DNA from: an uncultured Bacteroidales bacterium
GTDB taxonomy: Bacteria; Bacteroidota; Bacteroidia; Bacteroidales; Marinilabiliaceae
Length of the DNA: 64,000 bases
Assembly: GCA_934699135.1 (NCBI GenBank)
Contig: CAKUVM010000001.1
Span: forward strand, 124,001-188,000
Direction: 5' to 3'
Below, in pieces: positions 1-8,733 of this stretch; position 1 is the stretch's first letter, and every line of letters begins with the position of its first letter. Below the pieces are notes generated by a model. The model ran no database searches. It had not been told where the DNA came from and was given only the letters and a program-made list of their open reading frames with translations. The position numbers and the translations under genes are program-made.

Positions 1-1139
1 CCGAGGCCTCATCATTCTACGAGCACCTAGAGGGCCAAGTTGGCCTGCACGAATTTGACGAGAGACAGCGAAAAATTGCCGGATACATAATAGGAAACAT
101 TGACGAGGACGGCTACCTGCGCCGCAGTGTGGAAAACATTGCCGACGACGCCTCCTTCGCCCTCAACGAGGAGGTGACGGACGCCGAGGTGCAGGCCGTG
201 CTCAATGAGGTGCAGCAGATGGACCCTCCTGGCGTGGGGGCGAGAGACCTCCGCGAGTGCCTGCTGCTGCAACTCCGCAAGGCCCACGACCAGCAAGACC
301 CCGCCGTGCAGACGTCCATAGAGGTGCTGGAGCAGTGCTTTGACGAATTCACGCGCCACCATTATGACAAGATCACGCGCAAGCTCCACATATCTGACGA
401 ACTGCTCAAAGAGGCCATCGCGCAAATTTTGCGCCTCAACCCCAAGCCAGGCAGCGCCTATGGCGGCGGAGCGGCGCGCCAGTCTCCGCACGTGACGCCA
501 GACTTCATCATAGACTATGACAACGGCGAGCTCAGCTTCCACCTCAACCGCCGCAACGAGCCGGAACTCAAGATAAGCCGGACCTATGCCGACATGCTCC
601 GCGAATATGCCACCAACAAGGCCAACCAGTCGCAAGAGCAGCGAGACGCCGCCACGTTCGTCAAAGAGAAGGTGAAATCCGCGCAGTGGTTCATCGACGC
701 CATAAAGCAGAGGCGGAACACCCTCACGCTCGTCATGCAGGCCATAATGGACTATCAGGGCGACTACTTCATAGACGGCGATGAGAAGAAACTGAAACCA
801 ATGATTCTCAAAGACATTGCCGACCGCACTGGGCTTGACGTCTCAACGGTCTCGAGAGTGTCAAACAGCAAATACGTCCAGACCCCGTTCGGCATCTACC
901 CGCTCAAATACTTCTTCTCCGAGGCCGTGCAGAACGCTGACGGCGACGACGTCTCCACCCGCGAGGTGAAGAGCATCCTCAAGGAGGCCATAGACAATGA
1001 GGACAAGCGGCAGCCGCTCACAGACGAGAGGCTGGTGGAGCTGTTGGCGCAGAAGTCATACAACATTGCCCGGCGGACGGTGGCCAAATATAGGGAGCAG
1101 ATGGGCATTGCCGTGGCCAGGCTACGCAAGCAGCTTTAA
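1..1139 (+). CDS. rpoN: RNA polymerase sigma-54 factor RpoN (5' end missing)
   Basis: Alternative sigma factor that directs core RNA polymerase to -24/-12 promoters and needs AAA+ activators to open them. The reading frame is open from base 3, so the N-terminal activator-interacting region lies outside the window. About 378 residues are visible. They include the core-binding region, a helix-turn-helix (around KDIADRTGLDVSTVSRV) and, near the C-terminus, the diagnostic RpoN box ARRTVAKYRE. The stop is at 1137-1139. The next gene begins 10 bases later, so the two are probably co-transcribed. No clear sigma-54 promoter was found in the window, so its local regulon is unknown. Confidence 0.96.
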   Translation, partial: EASSFYEHLEGQVGLHEFDERQRKIAGYIIGNIDEDGYLRRSVENIADDASFALNEEVTDAEVQAVLNEVQQMDPPGVGARDLRECLLLQLRKAHDQQDPAVQTSIEVLEQCFDEFTRHHYDKITRKLHISDELLKEAIAQILRLNPKPGSAYGGGAARQSPHVTPDFIIDYDNGELSFHLNRRNEPELKISRTYADMLREYATNKANQSQEQRDAATFVKEKVKSAQWFIDAIKQRRNTLTLVMQAIMDYQGDYFIDGDEKKLKPMILKDIADRTGLDVSTVSRVSNSKYVQTPFGIYPLKYFFSEAVQNADGDDVSTREVKSILKEAIDNEDKRQPLTDERLVELLAQKSYNIARRTVAKYREQMGIAVARLRKQL

Positions 1140-1149
1140 GAGTGCGGGA

Positions 1150-1800
1150 ATGAGCATGGCGTACCGAAGGCAAATGGCCGCCGCGGCCTCAAAAGTGGTC
1201 ACGGTGCTGCTCCACCCGCTGCTGATGCCCGTATACTGCACCCTGCTGACGCTCTTCGGGGCCACGCCCTATGGCGGCCTGCCGCATGACATCAACGTCA
1301 GGGTGCTGCGCGCCGTGGGCATCTTCGCGTGCGCCAACCCCCTCATGGTCATCGGCGCGTTCATCATCATGGGCAAGGTGAGCGAGCTGGAGATGCCGTC
1401 TCGCGCCGAGAGGGTGTGGCCCCTGCTGGCGTCGGGCTGCGCCATAGGGCTGTCCCTGCTGGCGCTCAACGTGCACAACACCCCGCGCCCGCTCCTTGGC
1501 ATGATTCTTGGCGAGAGCCTGGCCCTGCTCCTTGCGGGCCTATGCTCCTTGCGGTGGAAGGTGAGCCTCCACGCCATAGGCTCCGGCGCTCTGCTGGCCT
1601 ATGTGAGCGAGACGGGCATGGCCTATCACCTCGACTTCGCCCCTTGGGCGGCGGCGGCTTTCGTCTGCGCCGGGCTCACGGCATGGGCGCGCCTCTACGC
1701 CAACGCGCACACGTGGCGCCAGCTCTTGGGCGGATACGCCGCGGGAGTCATCGTGATGGGCGTCACAATGAACTTGGTCATGTCCCGCCCCGTGCTTTGA
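1150..1800 (+). CDS. Multi-pass membrane protein downstream of rpoN (PAP2-like, unassigned)
   Basis: A 216-residue hydrophobic protein with about six predicted membrane segments, for example near residues 13-30, 53-75 and 93-110. I chose the ATG at 1150 because it follows the rpoN stop closely and avoids overlap; a second ATG lies two codons later. It resembles the membrane proteins often found beside rpoN in Bacteroidota and labelled PAP2-like. I do not see the three phosphatase motifs clearly, so an enzymatic role is not supported. It is probably co-transcribed with rpoN and followed by ispD 37 bases later. Confidence 0.75.
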   Translation: MSMAYRRQMAAAASKVVTVLLHPLLMPVYCTLLTLFGATPYGGLPHDINVRVLRAVGIFACANPLMVIGAFIIMGKVSELEMPSRAERVWPLLASGCAIGLSLLALNVHNTPRPLLGMILGESLALLLAGLCSLRWKVSLHAIGSGALLAYVSETGMAYHLDFAPWAAAAFVCAGLTAWARLYANAHTWRQLLGGYAAGVIVMGVTMNLVMSRPVL

Positions 1801-1837
1801 CCCCCCGCCTTCGCGGGCGGGCGTAAAAAGAAACCTG

Positions 1838-2497
1838 ATGGACAAGTTAGTCATAATAGTGGCGGGCGGCAGCGGATCCCGCATGGGCGCTGCCGTGCCC
1901 AAGCAGTTCCTAGATCTGGGCGGGCGTCCCGTCTTGATGCGCACGATAGACGCCTTCGCGGCCATAGAAGACATGCGGGTGGTGGTGGTCTTGCCCCGAG
2001 ACCAGATGGAGGCGTGGGCCGCGCTGTGCCGCAAGCACTCTTTCGCCGCGCCGCATGACATTGCCGAGGGCGGGAGTTCGCGCCACGAGAGCGTCAAAAA
2101 CGGGCTCGCCCTCTGGCGCGGCGAGGCCCTGGTGGGCGTGCACGACGGCGTGCGGCCGCTCGTGAGCCGAGAGACCATAGAGCGGTGCTACGCCGAGGCC
2201 GCCAGGTTCGGCACGGCCATCCCCGCGCTGCCGTCCGTCGAGTCGGTCAGGATTGTCTCACCGGAAGGCACGAGCCGCGCCGTGGACCGGCGCACGGTCA
2301 TGATGGTGCAGACGCCGCAAGTGTTCAGAGCCGACATCTTGCGGCCCGCCTACGCGCTGCCAGACTCGCCACTGTTCACTGACGACGCCAGCGTGGTGGA
2401 GGCGGCTGGCGCGGCCATCCACCTCACCGAGGGCCAGAGAGGCAACATCAAGCTCACCACGCCAGACGACATGAGGGCCGCCCGGGCCGCCATATAA
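1838..2497 (+). CDS. ispD: 2-C-methyl-D-erythritol 4-phosphate cytidylyltransferase
   Basis: Transfers CMP from CTP to methylerythritol 4-phosphate in the non-mevalonate isoprenoid pathway, in the cytosol. The 219-residue length is normal for the family. The N-terminal nucleotide-binding loop AGGSGSRMG with the following PKQF, the VHDGVRPL block and the C-terminal FTDDASVVE block are all present. It is the third gene of a short same-strand run after rpoN and the membrane protein. No regulatory site is visible in the 37-base gap in front of it. Confidence 0.94.
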   Translation: MDKLVIIVAGGSGSRMGAAVPKQFLDLGGRPVLMRTIDAFAAIEDMRVVVVLPRDQMEAWAALCRKHSFAAPHDIAEGGSSRHESVKNGLALWRGEALVGVHDGVRPLVSRETIERCYAEAARFGTAIPALPSVESVRIVSPEGTSRAVDRRTVMMVQTPQVFRADILRPAYALPDSPLFTDDASVVEAAGAAIHLTEGQRGNIKLTTPDDMRAARAAI

Positions 2498-2514
2498 ACG
2501 AAAGAGAACGCGCC

Positions 2515-2544
2515 TTGCTTTTAAGGCGAAATGTAATATATTTG
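2515..2544 (+). promoter_or_regulatory. Bacteroidota-type promoter before the acyl ligase gene
   Basis: A TTG at 2515-2517 is followed after 19 bases by TATATTTG at 2537-2544, matching the Bacteroidota -33/-7 pattern (TTTG and TAnnTTTG). It would start transcription about 150 bases upstream of the ATG at 2699, leaving a leader that contains a run of ten C residues at 2664-2673. This is inferred from consensus only. Confidence 0.55.
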
Positions 2545-2698
2545 CAAAAGTGCGGCGATTACGTATTTCGCCACGCGCGCACGCCACACAAGGCGCAGGC
2601 GCAATCATCAGGGCCACTACCCCCTAGAGCGCCAGGCGGAACGGAAGCCGCGGCGCAGGAGCGCCCCCCCCCCGTGGCGACGGCAAGAAAGCAGAATA

Positions 2699-5161
2699 AT
2701 GATAACCAACCATAACAAGACGGCCATATGGACCGCCGAACGAGAAATCTCGTACTCCGAGATGCTCTCGCGCATAAGCGACTTCTCTTCGCGATGCCCC
2801 GTTGGCCAACACGGCAAAGTCGTCATATTTTCTGAGAACAGGCCGGCCTTCGCCTACGCCCTCTACGCCATCTGGAAAAACGGGGGCGTGGCCGTGCCGG
2901 TAGACAGCACATCGTCCGCGGCCGACCTGGCCTACGTCTTGAAAGACTGCCAGCCCGAGGCCATCTGGGCGTCAGAAAAGACCGAGGCCACGGCCCGCGA
3001 GGCCATAGAGCGGGCGGGGGGGAGTCAAAGACTCCACGTCTTCTCCCGAGCTCTTGAAGACGACCCCGTCGCGGCCCCGCCCGCCACCATCGACTATCGG
3101 GATGAAGACACCGCCCTCATCATCTACACCAGCGGCACCACAGGCAGCCCCAAGGGCGTGATGCTCTCTTTTGAGAACATATTCTTCAACGTCAACGCGG
3201 TCAGCGTGGGCGTGCCCATCTTCACGCCAGACGTCCGCACCATGGTGCTGCTGCCGTGCCACCACGTGCTGCCGCTCATGGGCAGCCTCGTGGCGCCGTT
3301 CGTCACGGGCGGCTCCGTGGCCTTCTGCCCCAGCCTAAGCGCGCCGGACCTCATGGAGACCCTCTCGCGCGGAGGGGTGGGCATTGTCATTGGCGTGCCG
3401 CGCCTCTACACCATGCTCACCAAGGCCATCAGGGGCAAGATAGAGGCCCATTGGGTCACCAAGGCTCTCTACAGACTCTGCGACAAGATCGGGAGCAGGG
3501 CGCTCTCTCGCCTCATTTTCAGCTCCGTAAGAAAGAAGATGGGCGGACGGGTGAAATATTTCGTGAGCGGCGGCGCGGCTCTGGACCCCGCGGTGGCGCA
3601 ATGCATGAAAACACTGGGGCTAGACGTGCTGGAAGGCTACGGCATGACGGAGTGCGCGCCCATGATAGCCTTCACCCGCCCCGGCGACATCAAGCCGGGA
3701 GCCTCGGGACAGCCCGTGCCGGGATGCACCGTCGAGGTATGCGACGGCGAGCTGAGGGCCAAGGGCAAGAACATAATGCAGGGCTACTACAACAGGCCCG
3801 AGGAGACGGCCCAAGTGGTGCGCGACGGGTGGATATACACCGGCGACCTCGGCTATATCGATGACAAAGGCCGAGTGGTGGTGACAGGCCGACGCAAAGA
3901 GATAATAGTCCTCTCCAACGGCAAAAACGTCAACCCCGTGGAGATTGAGCAGCACCTGGAGAGCTACGCCGCCATTGTCAAAGAGGCCGCGGTGACGGAG
4001 AAAGACGACGCCCTGGTGGCCATCATCGTGCCACAGCCCGCCCTCGCATCGATGACGGACAGCGAGATTGAGCAGAAAGTGAAGTGGGAGGTCATTGACA
4101 AATATAACGCCGACGCGGCAGGATATAAGAAAATATTCAACATCAAGATATTCCGGGGAGACCTGCCGCGCACCAAGCTGGACAAGCTCCAAAGGTTTAA
4201 GCTCAAGACGCTCCTCATAGACAACGCCACAGTGGAGCCGGAGGTGGTGGAGGAGGCCCAGAGCGACGAATATAAGATCCTGAAGAAATATATTGAGAGC
4301 GAGAAAGTCTGCAAAGTCCACCCGACTGACCACATTGAGCTGGACCTGGCTTTCGACTCGCTAGACAAGGTGGGCCTCCAGGTCTTCATCAACAACAGCT
4401 TCGGCCTCAACGTCAGCACAGACCAACTGAGCCAGTTCCGCTCCGTGGCGGACATGGCGGACTATGTGGCTGAGAGCAAGACCAAGATGCAGGTGGAGAA
4501 AATAGACTGGAAAAAAATCTTGCGCGAGCACACCAGCCTCAAACTGCCGCAAACGTGGTTCACGGGGCGCATGTTCATAGCCTTGGCGCAACCTTTCTTC
4601 CGCCTCTACTTCAAGCTAACGGGCAAAGGCGCGGACCGGATTCCCGACGGCCCCGTCATCATCACTCCCAACCATCAGAGTTTCCTCGACGGCCTCTTCG
4701 TCATGTCATTCCTCAAATATCGCGACATAAAGAACACATACTTCTACGCCAAGGAGCAGCACGTCCGGCAGCCGTTCATCAAGTTCATGGCGGCCACGCA
4801 CAACGTCATTGTCATGGACATGAGCAACCTCAAAGACTCCATTCAAAAGATGGGCGAGGCCTTGAAGAAGAAGAAAAACATCATCATCTTCCCCGAGGGC
4901 ACGCGCACACCGGACGGCAAGCTCGGCGAGTTCAAGAAGACGTTCGCCATCCTCAGCAAAGAGCTCAACGTGCCCGTGGTGCCGGTCTCCATCAAGGGAG
5001 CGTATCAGGCAATGCCCAAAGGACGCAAGATTCCCAAGCCTCACAAGGTGCAGGTGGAATTCCTCGACCCCATCTACCCTAGGCAAGACACCTATGAGGG
5101 CCTGACGCGCGAGGTCTACAACAGCATCAAGCGAAACCAGGAGCAAGCCACCACGGCATAA
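2699..5161 (+). CDS. AMP-dependent acyl ligase fused to carrier protein and acyltransferase
   Basis: An 820-residue three-domain protein. Residues 1 to about 510 form an adenylating enzyme with the phosphate-binding loop YTSGTTGSPKG, the YGMTE motif, and the YTGDLG and GRRKEI hinge motifs. Around residues 520-600 is an acyl-carrier domain whose FDSL serine (near 552) would take a phosphopantetheine arm. Residues about 615-820 are a lysophospholipid-type acyltransferase with NHQSFLD (HX4D) and FPEGTR. The likely role is activating a fatty acid as acyl-AMP, loading it on the built-in carrier and transferring it to a lysolipid, as in Aas but with an internal carrier. A strong hairpin follows the stop. 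Confidence 0.88.
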   Translation: MITNHNKTAIWTAEREISYSEMLSRISDFSSRCPVGQHGKVVIFSENRPAFAYALYAIWKNGGVAVPVDSTSSAADLAYVLKDCQPEAIWASEKTEATAREAIERAGGSQRLHVFSRALEDDPVAAPPATIDYRDEDTALIIYTSGTTGSPKGVMLSFENIFFNVNAVSVGVPIFTPDVRTMVLLPCHHVLPLMGSLVAPFVTGGSVAFCPSLSAPDLMETLSRGGVGIVIGVPRLYTMLTKAIRGKIEAHWVTKALYRLCDKIGSRALSRLIFSSVRKKMGGRVKYFVSGGAALDPAVAQCMKTLGLDVLEGYGMTECAPMIAFTRPGDIKPGASGQPVPGCTVEVCDGELRAKGKNIMQGYYNRPEETAQVVRDGWIYTGDLGYIDDKGRVVVTGRRKEIIVLSNGKNVNPVEIEQHLESYAAIVKEAAVTEKDDALVAIIVPQPALASMTDSEIEQKVKWEVIDKYNADAAGYKKIFNIKIFRGDLPRTKLDKLQRFKLKTLLIDNATVEPEVVEEAQSDEYKILKKYIESEKVCKVHPTDHIELDLAFDSLDKVGLQVFINNSFGLNVSTDQLSQFRSVADMADYVAESKTKMQVEKIDWKKILREHTSLKLPQTWFTGRMFIALAQPFFRLYFKLTGKGADRIPDGPVIITPNHQSFLDGLFVMSFLKYRDIKNTYFYAKEQHVRQPFIKFMAATHNVIVMDMSNLKDSIQKMGEALKKKKNIIIFPEGTRTPDGKLGEFKKTFAILSKELNVPVVPVSIKGAYQAMPKGRKIPKPHKVQVEFLDPIYPRQDTYEGLTREVYNSIKRNQEQATTA

Positions 5162-5185
5162 GTCAGTGGTGAGATTGACCACAAA

Positions 5186-5228
5186 AGCGGCGGGGCGGTA
5201 AGAAAAACATTCTTACCGCCCCGCCGCT
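5186..5228. terminator. Bidirectional terminator hairpin
   Basis: A perfect 19-bp stem (AGCGGCGGGGCGGTAAGAA at 5186-5204 against 5210-5228) with a five-base loop lies between the convergent acyl ligase gene and adenylate cyclase gene. It can terminate both. Confidence 0.8.
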
Positions 5229-5238
5229 CACGCGCACC

Positions 5239-6960
5239 CTATATCAAATCCGCCGCCACGCTAAGGATCTCCACCTGCTTCGCCTTGGGCACCTCACAGA
5301 GCCTGCGTGCCGAGTCGGTGTAGAAAGTGAAGGAGGCCGCCCTGGCCTTGTGGTCCGTGAGCCAGGCCGAACGGGTCTTGACGTGGCCGCCGCTGGCCTG
5401 CGCCTCGCCATACATGGCCAGCAGGAGCGGGATCACGTCTTTGCGGCCATACACCTCGTTAAAGGCGTCTGAGATCACCTCCTCCACCCGCCCTTCTGGC
5501 GCCTTGCCCTGCTCCACGTGGACCGCCACGCCCCTTATGCTCTCGCAGAGGTCGTTCGTCAGGTGCATGCGGCCAAGCATAGAGTCGATATCCTTGCCGC
5601 CCGCGGAGAGACCCGCCTTGGGGAAATTGGCGTTGACGAAACAAAATATCGCCGCCACGCCGCTCACAATCACCTCATCGTCAGAGAAAGCCTCCAACGA
5701 CGCCAACGTGCGCACGCGGGTCAGAAACGCATCCATGCGCGCCGAGGCGTTGGGGTGGGCGCCTCTCAGCACCGTCCGTCGCACGCCCTGCTCAAAGTCC
5801 TGAATCCTCAGCACTTGCAGCTTGCGCAGCAGCAGGGCGTTGGGCTTGTGAGGCGCGCCGGGCTGGCAATAGGCGGCCTTGAGGCCGTTGACAAAATACA
5901 TGTCCACCTCGCCCTTATACTTCACGGGCATCTTGCCCCTGTATTCACAGTCGAAAAAGTCGCGGATGCGCTGATAGGTGCTCTCGCTCACGTTCACCCT
6001 GCCCGGCTCGCCACCGCTCTCCATGCGCGACGCCGTGTTCACCGTGTCGCCCCAGATGTCAAAGACCTTCTTTATGTTGCCCAGATGGCCGGAAATGACG
6101 GGCCCCGTGTTGACGCCCACCCTGATGTTCCAGAATCCCTCTTTGCTGGCCCTGCGCTCGCTCACGTAGGCAATCATCTCAAGCCCCACCAGAACCACCT
6201 CAATGGGGTTTGCGCTGTCATTGTCCGGCACGCCGCCCGCGCACATATAGGCGTCGCCTATCGTCTTGATTTTCTCAACGTTATATTTATCTACCAGCTC
6301 GTCGAAATAGATAAAGTACCGGTCTAGCTCGTCCACCAGCTTCTCCGGGTTCATATGCTCCGCAATCTTGGTGAATCCTTGGATGTCAGTGAAAAGCACA
6401 GTGGCAAAGTCATATTTCCTCGTGCGCCTCTTGCCGGCCTCGGCCTCCATCTCGCGGCCTTTTTGCTCCAAGGCCCTCCGCTGACGGCGCAAGGCGAGCC
6501 ACAGGGCCAGCCCCCCGGCCGCCAAGACCGCCGCGGAGGCAGCCACCACCCACCACGCCGACGGGGGCTCGGCATAGGACACACTGACGGAGAAAGAGCG
6601 GCCCGCCGCGTCAGTCACCCGGAGCCGGGACCACCCACCCGCCGCGTCGGCCGCCACAGCGCACCAGGCCTCGCCCGTGCTGCCGCAAAAAAGGGTGTCA
6701 CCGGAGCGCGAGATCAAGACGACGCCGTAGGGCGGCTCAAACTTCGCCCCGCCGTCCCACTCCACCCGCACGTTCCGATTGTTAAAGACAACAGACGTAT
6801 CGCCCCCACACCGCAAGGACGAGGGGACGGAAAAAATGTCATGGCGCGCCAGAGCGCCAGACGGTAAGAGCCACAGCGCCAGGCACAAGAGAGCCGCCAG
6901 GCTCCCCCATCGGGGCTGGGCTTGCGCTATCGGAAGCATCGTGCCGCTATTTTCTTGCAA
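5239..6960 (-). CDS. Membrane-anchored class III adenylate cyclase
   Basis: A 573-residue protein with an N-terminal hydrophobic signal or anchor, a small extracytoplasmic region, a second membrane segment near residues 130-150 and a cytoplasmic cyclase domain from about 180 to 380. The metal-binding aspartates are visible in FTDIQGF and IGDAYM. The purine-selecting residues are lysine (in EKIKTIGDAYM) and aspartate (in FDIWGDTVN), the ATP-type pair, so cAMP rather than cGMP is expected. The NTASRM block supplies the transition-state residues. The last 190 residues are a separate region I do not recognise. It is monocistronic and ends at a shared terminator. Confidence 0.88.
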   Translation of the reverse strand: MQENSGTMLPIAQAQPRWGSLAALLCLALWLLPSGALARHDIFSVPSSLRCGGDTSVVFNNRNVRVEWDGGAKFEPPYGVVLISRSGDTLFCGSTGEAWCAVAADAAGGWSRLRVTDAAGRSFSVSVSYAEPPSAWWVVAASAAVLAAGGLALWLALRRQRRALEQKGREMEAEAGKRRTRKYDFATVLFTDIQGFTKIAEHMNPEKLVDELDRYFIYFDELVDKYNVEKIKTIGDAYMCAGGVPDNDSANPIEVVLVGLEMIAYVSERRASKEGFWNIRVGVNTGPVISGHLGNIKKVFDIWGDTVNTASRMESGGEPGRVNVSESTYQRIRDFFDCEYRGKMPVKYKGEVDMYFVNGLKAAYCQPGAPHKPNALLLRKLQVLRIQDFEQGVRRTVLRGAHPNASARMDAFLTRVRTLASLEAFSDDEVIVSGVAAIFCFVNANFPKAGLSAGGKDIDSMLGRMHLTNDLCESIRGVAVHVEQGKAPEGRVEEVISDAFNEVYGRKDVIPLLLAMYGEAQASGGHVKTRSAWLTDHKARAASFTFYTDSARRLCEVPKAKQVEILSVAADLI

Positions 6961-7156
6961 TTTACTTTTTTTTCAGATAGCGAAGTAGTAATTTTAAGCA
7001 GATTTTTACCCAAAGGCCAGAAATGTTGGGCTGCAGAGCTGGCGCAAGAGGTCAGCCCGGCGCGCTCGCCAGCCCTATGGCAATGATGCATAGCTGCTTC
7101 TGCACAGCGCGAGGGCAAAGAGACAAAAGGCAAAAAACTTAAACCTAAAAAAATAT

Positions 7157-7984
7157 ATGGAGAGTTCTATGGAGAATATCATCGTCCCCTACGACTTCAC
7201 AGAGAAGGCCGACTGCGCCGTCAAGCACGCCTCCCACATTGCCAGGAACATGAAGGCCGAGGTGGTCTTGCTCCACATCGTCAAGAAAGAGAGCCAGACG
7301 GCCGAGGCCGCCAACCGCCTAGACGGCCTCGTGGCCCAGATTGCGCAAGACGAGAACGTGGCCTGCCGCTACGTGGTGCGCGAGGGCAGCATCTTCACCA
7401 CCATCAACGAGGTGGTGGCCGAGCAAAACAGCACGCTCGTGGTCATGGGCACCCACGGAATGAAGGGGATGCAGAAAATCACCGGCAGCTGGGCCCTCAA
7501 GGTCATAGTGGGCTGCCACGTGCCATACCTCATTGTGCAGAAAGACCCCGACTACTCGGTCCCCACAAGAGTCCTCTTCCCCGTAGACTACAAACTGGAG
7601 ACCAAAGAGAAGCTCAAGTGGATGCCCATCCTCAGCTACATCAACAAACTCCACGTCACCTTCTTCGGCCAGCAAGGCAACGGCCCGATGTTCGACAACC
7701 CCACCCGCGCCAACATGAACTTCTGCAAGCACTACCTCGAGGAGCAGAACATTGACTGCGACGTGGTGTGGGCCGATGAGAAAGGCTCGTTCCTCGAGCT
7801 CTCCCTCAAATATTGCGAGGAGCACAATATGGACGTGATCATGATCACGACGACGCGAGACATAGCGTTCCACGACTACCTGCTCGGCGCCTACGAGCAG
7901 ACCGTCATCTCCAACAGCGCCGGCATCCCCGTCTTCGTGGTCAACCCTAGGCAAGACGTCAAGCTGGTCTACTCCAACTTCTAG
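7157..7984 (+). CDS. Tandem universal stress protein (UspA family)
   Basis: A 275-residue cytosolic protein with two UspA folds, about residues 6-140 and 145-275. The first keeps an ATP-binding-type glycine loop (GTHGMKGMQKITGS). The second begins at the RVLFPVDY strand and has lost most of the glycine motif, as is common in tandem Usp proteins. The start could be 7157 or the ATG five codons later. It stands alone, between the divergently transcribed cyclase gene and a strong terminator. Its trigger and function are unknown. Confidence 0.88.
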   Translation: MESSMENIIVPYDFTEKADCAVKHASHIARNMKAEVVLLHIVKKESQTAEAANRLDGLVAQIAQDENVACRYVVREGSIFTTINEVVAEQNSTLVVMGTHGMKGMQKITGSWALKVIVGCHVPYLIVQKDPDYSVPTRVLFPVDYKLETKEKLKWMPILSYINKLHVTFFGQQGNGPMFDNPTRANMNFCKHYLEEQNIDCDVVWADEKGSFLELSLKYCEEHNMDVIMITTTRDIAFHDYLLGAYEQTVISNSAGIPVFVVNPRQDVKLVYSNF

Positions 7985-8015
7985 GCCTGGCCGCCACACG
8001 GCAACCAGACCCGCG

Positions 8016-8064
8016 GCCCGCTCGGGGGCGGCAGCGCAACGCGCCACGCCGCCCCCGAGCGGGC
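8016..8064 (+). terminator. Rho-independent terminator after the Usp gene
   Basis: A perfect 17-bp GC-rich stem (GCCCGCTCGGGGGCGGC at 8016-8032 and its complement at 8048-8064) is followed by TTCTCTTTT. It lies just past the stop of the Usp gene. Confidence 0.85.
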
Positions 8065-8136
8065 TTCTCTTTTGAATGGGCGAGAGCCACCGTTAGCAAA
8101 AGAATTGCGATATTTGCGCAGCATAGAGACAACCCC

Positions 8137-8733
8137 ATGAACCACACACCACAAGAGCTGCTCTTCGCCACCCACAACAAGGGCAAGGCGGCCGAGATAG
8201 CGCGGATGGCGGGCCCGGCCTACCGCCTCCTGACGCTCGATGAGGCCGGAGTGACGACAGACATCCCCGAGACGGCGGGCACGCTAGAGGGCAACGCCCT
8301 GATCAAGGCGAGATTCCTGCACCTGCTGACGGGCAAGGCCTGCTTCGCGGACGACACGGGGCTTGAGGTGGAAGCCCTGGACGGGGAGCCGGGAGTGCGC
8401 ACGGCCCGCTATGCCGGGGAGGAGTGCGACCCGCAGAAAAACATGGACAAACTGCTCCTGGCGTTGCAGGGCGCGCAGACGCGCCGCGCGCGCTTCCGCA
8501 CCGTCATAGCCCTCATTGGCCAAGACGGGACGGAGACCACCTTCGAGGGCGTGTGCGAGGGCAGCATTGCCACTGAGAGGCATGGCGACGGGGGCTTCGG
8601 CTACGACCCCGTCTTCGCGCCCGACGAGTTCGGGGGGCTGACGTTCGCCCAGATGAGCCTCGACGACAAGAACAAAATAAGCCACCGCGGCAAAGCCGTC
8701 AGACAACTTGTAGACTTCATCACCAGACGATGA
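8137..8733 (+). CDS. rdgB: Non-canonical purine NTP pyrophosphatase (RdgB/HAM1)
   Basis: Hydrolyses dITP, XTP and similar damaged purine nucleotides to monophosphates, keeping them out of DNA. The 198-residue length is typical. Family motifs are visible: the N-terminal ATHNKGKAAE substrate loop, DDTGLEVEAL with the catalytic acidic residues, and GFGYDPVF. The stop overlaps the next start by four bases (ATGA at 8730-8733), so it is translationally coupled to the porZ-like gene. It opens a six-gene operon. Confidence 0.95.
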   Translation: MNHTPQELLFATHNKGKAAEIARMAGPAYRLLTLDEAGVTTDIPETAGTLEGNALIKARFLHLLTGKACFADDTGLEVEALDGEPGVRTARYAGEECDPQKNMDKLLLALQGAQTRRARFRTVIALIGQDGTETTFEGVCEGSIATERHGDGGFGYDPVFAPDEFGGLTFAQMSLDDKNKISHRGKAVRQLVDFITRR

